Assembly (NCBI GenBank): GCA_946627325.1
Contig: CAMOVK010000002.1
Location: 1-64,000, forward strand
From: an uncultured Prevotella sp.
Lineage (GTDB): Bacteria > Bacteroidota > Bacteroidia > Bacteroidales > Bacteroidaceae
Length of the DNA stretch: 64,000 nucleotides
Direction: 5' to 3'
The notes under the pieces are model-generated. The model was not told the origin of the DNA. It worked only from the letters and a program-made list of their open reading frames with translations, and ran no database searches. Positions 9,204-15,746 of this stretch are shown one piece after another. How positions within the stretch are numbered: the first letter of the stretch is position 1; each line of letters opens with the position of its first letter. The translations under genes were made by a program, and so were the position numbers.

Positions 9204-9665
9204 TCACTCCTCGTTGTGGTGGAATAGGCGACGTTCGGCGAGTTGTTCGTACTTTGTGTTCTTCCTGCCATAGTTGGCGTAGGGCCAGATGCTGATGCCG
9301 CCGCGTGGGGTGAAGATGCCTGTTACTTCAATGTATTTAGGATTCATCAATCGGATGAGGTCTTTCATGATGATATTGACGCAATCTTCGTGGAAGTCGC
9401 CATGATTGCGAAAACTGAAAAGATAGAGTTTCAAACTCTTTGACTCCACCATAAGTTTGTCAGGAATGTAACTTATTCGTATCTCGGCAAAGTCGGGCTG
9501 ACCTGTGATAGGACATAACGATGTAAATTCAGGACAGTTGAAACGCACCCAATAGTCGTTATCGGGATGCTTATTTTCGAAAGCTTCGAGTACTTCAGGA
9601 GTGTAGTCGAAGTGGTATTCTGTTGGATTTCCCAGTTGTTTGAGTTCTTTCTTTCGTGTGGTCAT
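9204..9665 (-). CDS. queF: NADPH-dependent 7-cyano-7-deazaguanine reductase
   Basis: QueF reduces preQ0 to preQ1 in queuosine tRNA-modification synthesis. At 153 residues it is the short, single-domain form. The catalytic Cys and Asp lie in [16 protein letters not shown]. The QueF signature [20 protein letters not shown] ([10 protein letters not shown] then [10 protein letters not shown]) binds NADPH and substrate. The C-terminus carries [16 protein letters not shown]. It converges on hmuV with an 11-bp gap and no clear terminator between them. No other queuosine genes are in the window, and no preQ1 riboswitch was seen upstream. Confidence 0.96.
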   Translation of the reverse strand: MTTRKKELKQLGNPTEYHFDYTPEVLEAFENKHPDNDYWVRFNCPEFTSLCPITGQPDFAEIRISYIPDKLMVESKSLKLYLFSFRNHGDFHEDCVNIIMKDLIRLMNPKYIEVTGIFTPRGGISIWPYANYGRKNTKYEQLAERRLFHHNEE

Positions 9666-9728
9666 GTGATTTGTAAACTTGCGATTATATGATTTTATAG
9701 GTTGAAGTTTGACGAACCTATAAACATT

Positions 9729-10523
9729 TTATTTCTTATTGAGTTCGTTTTTCTTCCTACTATAACCTTGCGTGTGGTCTTTGAAACGCAACACGAGTGT
9801 GTCGCGACTGAGCATAAGTAGGCGGGCAGTGTCATTTACTACCGTAGTAGGTTGTTTTTTGGCTTTTCCTGTTTGTGGCATGGAAGCCATGGTTAATATC
9901 AGTTGTCCGTTGAAAATGTGCCATTCGGAGTAGAATTTCACTTCTGGATATACCACAGGACTTTCTTCGTCGAGAGTGTTTTGCCGCCATTGACGACCGA
10001 TGGGTTGTGATGTGAAGTCTTGTTTGAGAATCATTCCACATTCTCGGGGCACCATGAGAACCTTTGCAAGTGAGTCGCGTTCAGCCTTTTCCGTGTCGGA
10101 GAGTGTGTGTTCCTTGTCGCTGATGGCTGACTCTTCGCGAAGAGTAGGCATTAGTTCGTAAATCCATGCACCATACATTTGGTCAATATCTACAGCAAAG
10201 ACTATTTCACGCTTGTTGTTCGGACTAATCATGAAGGCTATTCTATCGCCTATTGCAGGCTGCCCCAGAATGCGACGGTCTTTGCGAGCTTGAATGATGT
10301 CGTAAGTGACAGGGTCTGTGCAATCGTCATGCATAATTACAAGCACCGAGTCGGTGCATCCCTCGCAGGCAAGACCATATAGAGTGGAGTCGTTTTTGGC
10401 TTTATAACCCACATTATGCTCCAAAGTCGCATCGAGCTTTTCCACTGCTTTTTTCTTACTGCACGAAATCATCAATGCAACCATACACAATAGTAGAAAT
10501 GATAGTCTCTTTGTCATTTTCAT
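9729..10523 (-). CDS. Lipocalin-like lipoprotein
   Basis: This is a 264-residue predicted lipoprotein with a signal segment ending in MISC (Cys about residue 21) followed by SKKK. The mature part carries DSTLYGLACEGC, a GDRIAF turn, an IDQMYGAWIYEL segment and a C-terminal WHIFNGQLILT...RDTLVLRF pattern. The 60172-60735 lipoprotein shows the same order (DTTIYG, GDKLAI, LIGKWADL, WKIHNGRLLL), so the two look like paralogues of a lipocalin-like family. Function unknown. A promoter -7 element (TAACTTTG on the minus strand near 10545) lies just upstream, and the gene is transcribed divergently from the carboxyltransferase gene. Confidence 0.75.
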   Translation of the reverse strand: MKMTKRLSFLLLCMVALMISCSKKKAVEKLDATLEHNVGYKAKNDSTLYGLACEGCTDSVLVIMHDDCTDPVTYDIIQARKDRRILGQPAIGDRIAFMISPNNKREIVFAVDIDQMYGAWIYELMPTLREESAISDKEHTLSDTEKAERDSLAKVLMVPRECGMILKQDFTSQPIGRQWRQNTLDEESPVVYPEVKFYSEWHIFNGQLILTMASMPQTGKAKKQPTTVVNDTARLLMLSRDTLVLRFKDHTQGYSRKKNELNKK

Positions 10524-10597
10524 AATCCTTTTATGCCTGCAAAGTTAAAATAAATAAGTGAGTAATAAAGAAATACGCAAAAAATGTTGTTATCATA

Positions 10598-10629
10598 TTT
10601 GCGAGCAAAAAATATTATTTTTATCTTTG
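10598..10629 (+). promoter_or_regulatory. Bacteroidetes housekeeping promoter for the carboxyltransferase gene
   Basis: TTTG at 10598-10601 and TATCTTTG at 10622-10629 are separated by 20 bases, matching the Bacteroidetes -33/-7 consensus. This predicts a leader of about 160 nt before the ATG at 10796. The intergenic stretch 10524-10795 is otherwise AT-rich, with a divergent -7 element for the lipoprotein. I see no known riboswitch in the leader. Confidence 0.7.
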
Positions 10630-10795
10630 CAATTCGATGAATAAAAGGGTTGCTTCAGTCTGTGATTAGGGCTTTCGCTGTCGTAAACTAAAGGCAGTTT
10701 TGCTTTTTTATACCTTCGTCTTAATTTTGAGTTTCAAGCAGCCTATTTGCTATCGTGATAAAAAAAATATACAACTTAAATAATAATACTAACAA

Positions 10796-12574
10796 ATGAA
10801 GAAAAAAATTCAATTCAGTCTTGTCTATCGCGACATGTGGCAGTCTTCGGGTAAATTTCAACCCCGCAAAGACCAGTTGGAGCGCATTGCGCCAGTAATC
10901 ATTGAAATGGGATGTTTCGACCGAGTAGAGACCAATGGTGGAGCATTTGAGCAAGTAAATCTTCTTGCTGGCGAAAATCCTAACGATGCTGTGCGCGCGT
11001 TCTGTAAGCCTTTCAATGAGGTGGGCATTAAGACTCACATGCTTGACCGTGGTCTAAATGCTCTGCGAATGTATCCAGTGCCTGACGATGTGCGCGAACT
11101 CCAATACAAGGTAAAGCATGCACAGGGAGTGGATATACCGCGTATTTTCTGCGGATTAAATGACACTCGCAACATCATACCAAGCATCAAGTGGGCAAAA
11201 GCAGCTGGCATGACTCCGCAGGCAACACTCTGTATTACAACATCACCTGTTCACACGGTAGAGTATTACAGCCAGATTGCTGACGAGGTTATTGCTGCCG
11301 GAGCTGAAGAAATATGCTTGAAAGATATGGCTGGTATAGGACAACCAGCAATGCTTGGTGCTCTTACAAAGGCAATCAAGACAAAACACCCGGATATCAT
11401 AATTCAGTATCATGGCCATTCAGGTCCAGGTCTGTCAATGGCAAGCATTCTTGAAGTTTGTAACAATGGTGCAGATGTAATCGATACAGCTATTGAACCA
11501 CTATCGTGGGGTAAGGTTCACCCAGATATTATTTCTGTTCAGTCGATGCTGAAAAACGAAGGTTTCGAGGTGAAAGAAATCAATATGAATGCCTATATGA
11601 AGGCTCGCTCACTTACGCAGGAGTTCATCGATGAATGGCTCGGCTACTTTATCAATCCAGGTAACAAGCATATGTCATCTCTCCTGCTCGGTTGCGGACT
11701 GCCTGGCGGTATGATGGGCTCAATGATGGCAGACCTCGCTGGCATACACCATGTGATTAACAACACACTGAAGGCAAAAGGCGAACCAGAACTCTCTACT
11801 GACGATATGCTTGTTAAACTCTTTAACGAAGTGGAATATGTATGGCCACGAGTAGGTTATCCACCACTCGTTACTCCATTCTCACAATATGTGAAAAACA
11901 TTGCACTGATGAACCTTCTCACGATGGCGCAAGGCAAGGGTCGTTTCGTTATGATGGACGATTCTATGTGGGGTATGATTCTTGGCAAGTCGGGACGTGT
12001 TCCTGGAGAGATAGACCCAGAACTGAAAGAGTTGGCAGCAAAGCAAGGACGCGAATTCACCGATGCTGATCCTCGTTCGCTCATACCAAATGCACTCGAT
12101 GATTTCCGTAAGGAGATGGATGAGAATGGTTGGGATTATGGAAAAGACGACGAAGAACTCTATGAACTCGCCATGCACCCCGAGCAGTATCGTAATTATA
12201 AGAGCGGACAGGCAAAGAAAAACTTCCTTGCCGACCTTCAAAAAGCCAAAGATGCAAAACTTGGTACAGCCCTTTCACCAGAAAAGCTTGCTGAGTTCAA
12301 GCACGCTAAGGCCGATGCTATCGTTTCTCCTGTCAAAGGACAGATATATTGGGAATTCAATGGCGATGGCGAACAAATGCCTACCGTTGAACCATTCATT
12401 GGCAAGGAGTATAAGGAAGGCGACGCATTCTGCTATATTCAAACAGCTTGGGGCGAAATAATGCCTCTGCCTGCAGCACTCGGTGGCAAGCTTGTTGAAA
12501 TCAATGCTAAGCAAGGCGATAAAGTGCAGAAAGGCGATGTTATAGCATATATCGAGCGTGAACATGCAGAATAA
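10796..12574 (+). CDS. Oxaloacetate decarboxylase alpha / pyruvate carboxylase B-like protein with degenerate biotinyl domain
   Basis: This 592-residue protein has a carboxyltransferase TIM barrel, a PYC/OADA domain, and a C-terminal biotinyl/lipoyl-like fold. Active-site positions look intact: RDMWQS (Asp13 as metal ligand with Arg12 and Gln16), KDMAG (Lys176, the carbamylated Lys) and HGH (His206/His208). The C-terminal domain (about 510-590) ends with the usual KVQKGDVIAYIE, but where AMKM should carry biotin the sequence is QTAWGEIM, so the biotinylated Lys is absent and an extra loop precedes it. It may therefore use a separate carrier protein, or act as a biotin-independent decarboxylase or aldolase. 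Automated annotation would probably call it oadA or pycB. Confidence 0.85.
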   Translation: MKKKIQFSLVYRDMWQSSGKFQPRKDQLERIAPVIIEMGCFDRVETNGGAFEQVNLLAGENPNDAVRAFCKPFNEVGIKTHMLDRGLNALRMYPVPDDVRELQYKVKHAQGVDIPRIFCGLNDTRNIIPSIKWAKAAGMTPQATLCITTSPVHTVEYYSQIADEVIAAGAEEICLKDMAGIGQPAMLGALTKAIKTKHPDIIIQYHGHSGPGLSMASILEVCNNGADVIDTAIEPLSWGKVHPDIISVQSMLKNEGFEVKEINMNAYMKARSLTQEFIDEWLGYFINPGNKHMSSLLLGCGLPGGMMGSMMADLAGIHHVINNTLKAKGEPELSTDDMLVKLFNEVEYVWPRVGYPPLVTPFSQYVKNIALMNLLTMAQGKGRFVMMDDSMWGMILGKSGRVPGEIDPELKELAAKQGREFTDADPRSLIPNALDDFRKEMDENGWDYGKDDEELYELAMHPEQYRNYKSGQAKKNFLADLQKAKDAKLGTALSPEKLAEFKHAKADAIVSPVKGQIYWEFNGDGEQMPTVEPFIGKEYKEGDAFCYIQTAWGEIMPLPAALGGKLVEINAKQGDKVQKGDVIAYIEREHAE

Positions 12575-13121
12575 TAAGGCACAGATAGATGTCTTGTCTA
12601 TTATAGATGCTTACTACAGGGAGAATGTCGCTCTTCGCGACATTCTCCTTATACATAGTAGGCAGGTAAGAGATAAGGCTCTGTTCATTGCAAAACGTCA
12701 CCCAGAACTCGGAGCCGACACTCTTTTTATCTGTGAGGCAGCCATGCTTCACGATGTTGGTATTGTTTGTTGTGATGCCCCTTCAATCCATTGTCATGGA
12801 GATGCACCATATATTTGTCATGGAATAAAAGGGGCGGAGATGTTGAGACGTGAAGGCTTGGAACGCCATGCTCGTGTTTGCGAGAGACATACTGGTACAG
12901 GGCTTTCTGCTAATAGCATTATTGCGCAGCAATTGCCACTTCCGCACCGAGATTATCTACCTGAAACTATCGAGGAACAGATAATTTGTTATGCCGATAA
13001 ATTTTATTCCAAAACACGACTTAATCAGGAAAAGACAATTGAAGAAGCCATTCGCTCTCTTCGAAAATTTGGCGAAGACGGAGTAGGTCGCTTCCTGCAA
13101 TGGGTAGATTTGTTTGAATAA
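12564..13121 (+). CDS. HD-domain phosphohydrolase
   Basis: This is a 185-residue HD-superfamily protein, a metal-dependent phosphohydrolase of unknown substrate. The metal-binding HD pair is in AAMLHDVGI (about residues 60-68), with additional His in HCHGDAPYICHG and ERHTGTGLS. The ATG at 12564 overlaps the stop region of the preceding gene by 11 bases; an in-frame GTG six bases upstream is also possible. The overlap implies co-transcription with the carboxyltransferase-like gene. It is followed by a good rho-independent terminator at 13152. Confidence 0.88.
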   Translation: MQNNKAQIDVLSIIDAYYRENVALRDILLIHSRQVRDKALFIAKRHPELGADTLFICEAAMLHDVGIVCCDAPSIHCHGDAPYICHGIKGAEMLRREGLERHARVCERHTGTGLSANSIIAQQLPLPHRDYLPETIEEQIICYADKFYSKTRLNQEKTIEEAIRSLRKFGEDGVGRFLQWVDLFE

Positions 13122-13151
13122 GTCGTTCTGCGTTAGTTCTATTTCATGCTT

Positions 13152-13182
13152 AAGGCAATTTCCGTTGTGTGTTGCCTTTTTT
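13152..13182 (+). terminator. Rho-independent terminator after the HD-domain gene
   Basis: AAGGCAA (13152-13158) pairs with TTGCCTT (13172-13178) across a 13-nt loop and runs into six T residues. It lies 30 bp after the HD gene stop and touches the stop codon of the convergent DUF4924 gene. Confidence 0.8.
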
Positions 13183-13738
13183 ATTCTTCTTCGAAAATCA
13201 ATCCCTCGTCGCGGTCTTGCTTGTAGTAGTCGGAGAGCATTCCGATAAATGTTGCTATTTCGTCGATAGCATGTTTTGTTTCTGGCGACATTGTTCGCCC
13301 TTGTAAGCGAAGCATCATGGCTCCATATAGGGCGTTGAAACAGGTTTCAATTTCGTTCTCAGTGCTGTCGCCATTGCCGTTTTTAGTGCGGAGTTCTACT
13401 ATAAATGGCAATACCTTGTAGTATTGCGCTGTATAGAAAGGAAACTTTGTTGAGTTAGATAGAGCTAAATGCAGGTCGATGAGTTGTTTCATCACAGCTT
13501 CGTTTATTGCGAGATGACCTTTCTCGCGCTTACCCTCGCTGTTCATCATATTTATCAGATTGCCAAACCAGTCGGTCAGGTCTTCTATCTGTTGTTCATC
13601 ATATTCGAATCGAGGAACATATTCTTTGCGAATGCGTGTTAAGTTTACATCGAAAGCTCGCAGAATATCCTCCACTTGCCACATGTAAAGCAAGTATTCG
13701 GCAATGTTTTGCTTACGGAGTTGTTGAGAAATATACAT
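13181..13738 (-). CDS. DUF4924 family protein
   Basis: This is a 185-residue, mostly helical, acidic cytoplasmic protein with no signal peptide or membrane segment. The N-terminus (MYISQQLRKQNIAEYLLYMW) and the overall helical layout resemble the Bacteroidetes DUF4924 family. No catalytic motif is visible and the function is unknown. It lies 33 bp downstream of the LysE gene on the same strand, so the two may be co-transcribed. Confidence 0.8.
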   Translation of the reverse strand: MYISQQLRKQNIAEYLLYMWQVEDILRAFDVNLTRIRKEYVPRFEYDEQQIEDLTDWFGNLINMMNSEGKREKGHLAINEAVMKQLIDLHLALSNSTKFPFYTAQYYKVLPFIVELRTKNGNGDSTENEIETCFNALYGAMMLRLQGRTMSPETKHAIDEIATFIGMLSDYYKQDRDEGLIFEEE

Positions 13739-13771
13739 TTGTTGGAAGGTTTCGAACGTGTTGTGATTTTT

Positions 13772-14446
13772 TTATGCATAGTATTTAGGGAGTGTATATA
13801 TATTAAACACAGTGCCTATCAATACTATAATTGAGATTAGAATAACTACGCTACCAATAACTTTGTTTATTATGTTTATTCCTCCCACATCGAATTTGTT
13901 TCTTATCTTGTCGATGAGCCATGTTAGTCCGTACCACCACAACAATGCGCCAGCAATGATGCTTAAATAGCCTACTACCATCTCGAAAGGTCGGTTTGGC
14001 TTAATGAAAGCAAACTGCGCAAACACAGCCATGAAGATGAGTATAATAAGTGGGTTGGATAGTGTTATCAAAAATCCCGTGACGGCATTGTGGGTAAGTG
14101 TACCTTTCTGTTTGCTACTTTGTCGGAGATTTTTCATTGGATTTGAGCGGAACGAGGCTATGCCAAATATCAGGAGCATGACGCTACCAAGTATTTGAAG
14201 GAAGAATTGATTGCGAGTATCGTTAATTATATTCATTACGAAACTCATTCCTAAACCGGTAATAAGAGCGTATAAAATGTCGCTTGCTGCTGCTCCGATA
14301 CCTGTGACGAAACCATACCAGCGTCCTTTGTTCAGTGTTCGCTGCACAGTCAGAATACCCACAGGACCCATTGGAGCAGAAACGAGGATGCCAATCATAA
14401 CTCCTCGAAATATTACATCAAGTATATCTATGTGAAATTGAAAAGG
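13772..14446 (-). CDS. LysE/RhtB-family translocator
   Basis: This is a membrane exporter of the LysE family, which exports amino acids or related small molecules. It has about six membrane segments, and the signature GILVSAPMGPVGILTVQRTL in the first one matches the family. I place the start at MPFQFH (14446) rather than the longer reading frame start at 14488, because a promoter (TTTG-N20-TACTTTTG, 14489 to 14458) ends just 11 bases upstream of this ATG. The transcript would then be nearly leaderless. Substrate unknown. Confidence 0.87.
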   Translation of the reverse strand, partial: PFQFHIDILDVIFRGVMIGILVSAPMGPVGILTVQRTLNKGRWYGFVTGIGAAASDILYALITGLGMSFVMNIINDTRNQFFLQILGSVMLLIFGIASFRSNPMKNLRQSSKQKGTLTHNAVTGFLITLSNPLIILIFMAVFAQFAFIKPNRPFEMVVGYLSIIAGALLWWYGLTWLIDKIRNKFDVGGINIINKVIGSVVILISIIVLIGTVFNIYTLPKYYA

Positions 14447-14457
14447 CATATCGCCTA

Positions 14458-14489
14458 CAAAAGTACGAGTAAGTGAACGAAAAGCCAAA
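14458..14489 (-). promoter_or_regulatory. Promoter inside palindromic repeat, driving the LysE gene
   Basis: On the minus strand TTTG (14489-14486) and TACTTTTG (14465-14458) are 20 bases apart, a full consensus match. The promoter occupies one arm of the palindrome at 14461-14522. The start codon at 14446 is 11 bases beyond the -7 element, predicting a leader of only a few bases. Confidence 0.7.
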
Positions 14490-14522
14490 TTTATTTGAGC
14501 TTTTCTGAACGAGAGTACCTTG
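14461..14522. repeat. Dispersed promoter-bearing palindrome, copy upstream of LysE
   Basis: The 62-bp imperfect palindrome reads AAGTACGAGT...GAACGAAAAG at the left, an AAAT/ATTT core, and CTTTTCTGAACGAGAGTACC at the right. It belongs to the same family as the palindromes at 22398-22526, 36395-36468 and 54106-54243: the GAAAAG/CTTTTC core is conserved, while the outer arms differ but remain self-complementary. Confidence 0.75.
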
Positions 14523-14540
14523 TCTAAATTTATTTGTGCT

Positions 14541-14585
14541 TTTGCTTTACCTCCGCTATCGAATAGCGGAACAGCGACCGTTGGT
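14541..14585. repeat. 45-bp GC-rich element, second copy
   Basis: This is identical to 7520-7564 except for one base. It contains the stem CCGCTATCGAATAGCGG and then AACAGCGACCGTTGGT. It is flanked by TTTGTGCTTTT and CTGAACGTGA, which together rebuild the right half of the adjacent palindrome (TTTGAGCTTTTCTGAACGAGA), so it appears inserted into a second palindrome copy. The rest of 14447-14773 is AT-rich, with a -7-like TATCTTTG at 14680-14687 that may serve the ROK gene. Confidence 0.8.
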
Positions 14586-14773
14586 TCTGAACGTGAAAAA
14601 AATTATATAGGTGGCATAAAAAATGTTAAAGTTAAGTGCTATAGCACAAAAATGTAGATGGAAATTTATTTTTTATTCCTATCTTTGTTCGCTGATTAAC
14701 GCGATTTATAAACTTTATATTGTTACAATTATTCTTCTTTTTTCAATTTAATCATAATCAAACGAACAAATAT

Positions 14774-15745
14774 ATGAAAAACGAAATTAAACCTTTTGTC
14801 ATAGGTTTAGACCTTGGCGGAACCAACTCTGTTTTCGGAATAGTTGACTCTCGTGGAGAAATAAAGGCTACTACAGCCATTAAGACTCAATCCTACACGA
14901 CAGCTCAAGATTATGTTGACGCTTCGGTCGAAGCTTTGCAAGTTATAATAGAGCAGGTGGGTGGTATTGATAAAATCAAGGCAATGGGTATTGGTGCTCC
15001 TAATGGCAATTACTATAACGGCACCATTGAGTTTGCTCCCAACCTCTCATGGGGTTGCGACGGGGTAGTACCTCTTGCAAAAATGTTTGAGCAGCGACTT
15101 GGTATTCCTGTTGCTCTGACCAACGATGCCAACGCTGCAGCTATTGGTGAGATGACCTACGGAGTGGCTCGAGGGATGAAAAACTTTATCGTCATCACTC
15201 TTGGAACTGGTGTAGGTTCAGGCATTGTGGTCAATGGACAATTGGTATATGGCAGCGATGGCTTTGCTGGCGAACTCGGTCACACCGTTGTTCGTCATCG
15301 AGGCAATCGTCATTGCGGTTGTGGCCGAGAGGATTGCTTGGAGTGTTACTGTTCGGCTACAGGTGTAGCGCGTACTGCGAAAGAATTGCTTACTACAACT
15401 ACTGAACCATCGTTGCTTCGCGAAATGAATGTTGACGATATCACGTCTCTCGATGTATCTATTGCAGCTGGGAAGGGAGATGCATTGGCAAAGCGTATAT
15501 ATGAGTTTACAGGTGAAATTCTTGGTGAGGCATGTGCTCACTTTACCGCTTTCTCTGCACCTGAGGCATACATCTTCTTTGGAGGTCTGACTAAAGCTGG
15601 CGACCTGTTAATGGAACCACTTAAGCGAGCTTACGACAAGCATGTGTTGAAGATATACAAAGGCAAAGCGCAGTTCCTTGTTAGTGGTCTCGACGGAGCC
15701 AGTGCTGCTGTGCTAGGTGCTTCTGCCATAGGGTGGGAAATTTGA
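14774..15745 (+). CDS. ROK-family sugar kinase, probable glucokinase
   Basis: ROK kinases phosphorylate glucose or other hexoses with ATP. From the ATG at 14774 the protein has 323 residues. It begins with the ATP-binding GLDLGGTNSVFGIVD and has the sugar-binding LTNDANAAAIGE, the ATP-site GTGVGSGIVVNG and the ROK zinc signature GELGHTVVRHRGNRHCGCGREDCLECYCS (shown as GELGHTVV, then CGCGREDCLECYC). I prefer 14774 over the in-frame 14720 start because the extra N-terminus is a hydrophobic, low-information stretch. The stop is one base from the next gene's ATG, indicating an operon. Glucokinase is the likeliest role; N-acetylmannosamine or fructose kinase cannot be excluded. Confidence 0.93.
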   Translation: MKNEIKPFVIGLDLGGTNSVFGIVDSRGEIKATTAIKTQSYTTAQDYVDASVEALQVIIEQVGGIDKIKAMGIGAPNGNYYNGTIEFAPNLSWGCDGVVPLAKMFEQRLGIPVALTNDANAAAIGEMTYGVARGMKNFIVITLGTGVGSGIVVNGQLVYGSDGFAGELGHTVVRHRGNRHCGCGREDCLECYCSATGVARTAKELLTTTTEPSLLREMNVDDITSLDVSIAAGKGDALAKRIYEFTGEILGEACAHFTAFSAPEAYIFFGGLTKAGDLLMEPLKRAYDKHVLKIYKGKAQFLVSGLDGASAAVLGASAIGWEI

Positions 15746-15746
15746 T

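Noticed and set aside
10630..10795. Possible riboswitch in the 160-nt leader of the carboxyltransferase gene
   Set aside because: I could not find a known riboswitch core or a convincing multi-stem fold; only weak AT-rich hairpins.
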